Below, one piece after another: positions 63,738 through 64,000 of a stretch of DNA of 64,000 nt. Within the stretch, counting starts at the first letter, position 1, and every line of letters begins with the position of its first letter. The stretch lies in NCBI GenBank assembly GCA_009360885.1, contig SPEL01000003.1:62001-126000 (forward strand). Reading direction: 5' to 3'. Source of the DNA: Sphingobium sp. GTDB taxonomy: Bacteria > Pseudomonadota > Alphaproteobacteria > Sphingomonadales > Sphingomonadaceae. The position numbers and the translations under genes are program-made. The notes below the pieces were generated by a model. The model was not told the origin of the DNA and searched no databases. It was given only the letters and a program-made list of their open reading frames with translations.

Positions 63738-64000
63738 ATGTTAGAGGGTGGCGGCTTGCTTGCGGCCTATGCAGTAACCTCCTTCATCGCCGCCATCACC
63801 CCTGGCCCGGCGGTATTTTATATCGCCAGCCATGCGCTTTCCGGCTCCCGAAAAGCGCTCGCGGGGGCGATCATTGGCATGAACCTCACCAATGCGCTGT
63901 GGTATGTGCTGGTGGGCACCGGCCTGATTGCGCTGTTCCATCATTTCCCTACGCTGTTCATGGTCATGCGGGTGGCGGGTATCGCCTATCTGCTATGGCT
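63738..64000 (+). CDS. LysE-family transporter (N-terminal part, cut by window edge)
   Basis: The ATG at 63738 opens a frame that runs off the window (87 codons seen). The first helix reads LLAAYAVTSFIAAITPGPAV, with the TPGP motif typical of LysE/RhtB exporters, then helices around WYVLVGTGLIALF and VMRVAGIAYLLW. Amino-acid or small-metabolite exporter of the inner membrane. Its position 6 nt behind argJ suggests export related to amino-acid metabolism. Confidence 0.85.
   Translation, partial: MLEGGGLLAAYAVTSFIAAITPGPAVFYIASHALSGSRKALAGAIIGMNLTNALWYVLVGTGLIALFHHFPTLFMVMRVAGIAYLLW

Noticed and set aside
1..64000. CRISPR array or toxin-antitoxin pair
   Set aside because: No series of identical repeats with regular unique spacers was seen; the tandem arrays at 52.7 and 59.5 kb have no spacers and are degenerate. 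No convincing toxin-antitoxin pair was found.

Overview
The window looks like a chromosomal segment of an alphaproteobacterium of the order Sphingomonadales. The clues are gene order and content. There is a cobA-DUF2849-cysI-DUF934-cysH sulfur block. bamA-ompH is followed directly by fabZ and rpmE with no lpxD/lpxA/lpxB, as expected for a group that replaces LPS with glycosphingolipids. secA is divergent from argJ, and xerD and accA are adjacent. Base composition is moderately GC-rich with AT-rich islands. The genus cannot be fixed from sequence alone.

Region 1 (1-9.5 kb) is the head and neck part of a P2-like prophage, cut by the left edge of the window. On the minus strand run gpO (scaffold/protease), gpN (capsid), gpM (small terminase), gpL (head completion), a 73-aa unknown, gpX, gpR and gpS (partial). 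On the plus strand run gpP (large terminase) and gpQ (portal), followed by a DNA adenine methylase. A perfect dyad sits between the divergent gpO and gpP starts. No integrase, repressor, replication or lysis gene is visible. An 840-bp gene-free stretch follows, containing an AT-rich array of AACCCTATA-type motifs in inverted arrangement, a promoter/terminator pair that could make a small RNA, and a tRNA-Arg(CCU) with its own promoter.

Region 2 (9.8-24.3 kb) starts the ordinary chromosome: an AT-richer TPR/O-GlcNAc-transferase-like gene, a nitrilase-glutaredoxin-ComF group, two orphan Flp pilins, an M48 protease, accA, xerD, two uncharacterised membrane-anchored proteins, and aroK-aroB.

Region 3 (24.3-35 kb) holds a CPA2 K+/H+ antiporter, an IscU-like protein lacking the usual third cysteine, CvpA, RadA, an EEP-family hydrolase, a long nitronate-monooxygenase-like flavoprotein with a C-terminal cysteine cluster, a glycosyltransferase, an alpha/beta hydrolase and SelO.

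Region 4 (35-43 kb) is an assimilatory sulfate-reduction block (cobA for siroheme; cysI; a cysH of the iron-sulfur APS-reductase type), then dnaB, UPF0262, a GH25-like protein that has lost its catalytic acids, cdd and dcd.

Region 5 (43-54.7 kb) is the long minus-strand envelope/translation cluster rpsB-tsf-pyrH-frr-uppS-cdsA-dxr-rseP-bamA-ompH-fabZ-rpmE. Region 6 (54.8-64 kb) has a small membrane protein, psd-pssA, icd, folB, a GNAT, secA, argJ and the start of a LysE-type exporter. Two families of degenerate tandem repeats (42 bp next to tsf, about 32 bp next to secA) lie against stop codons.
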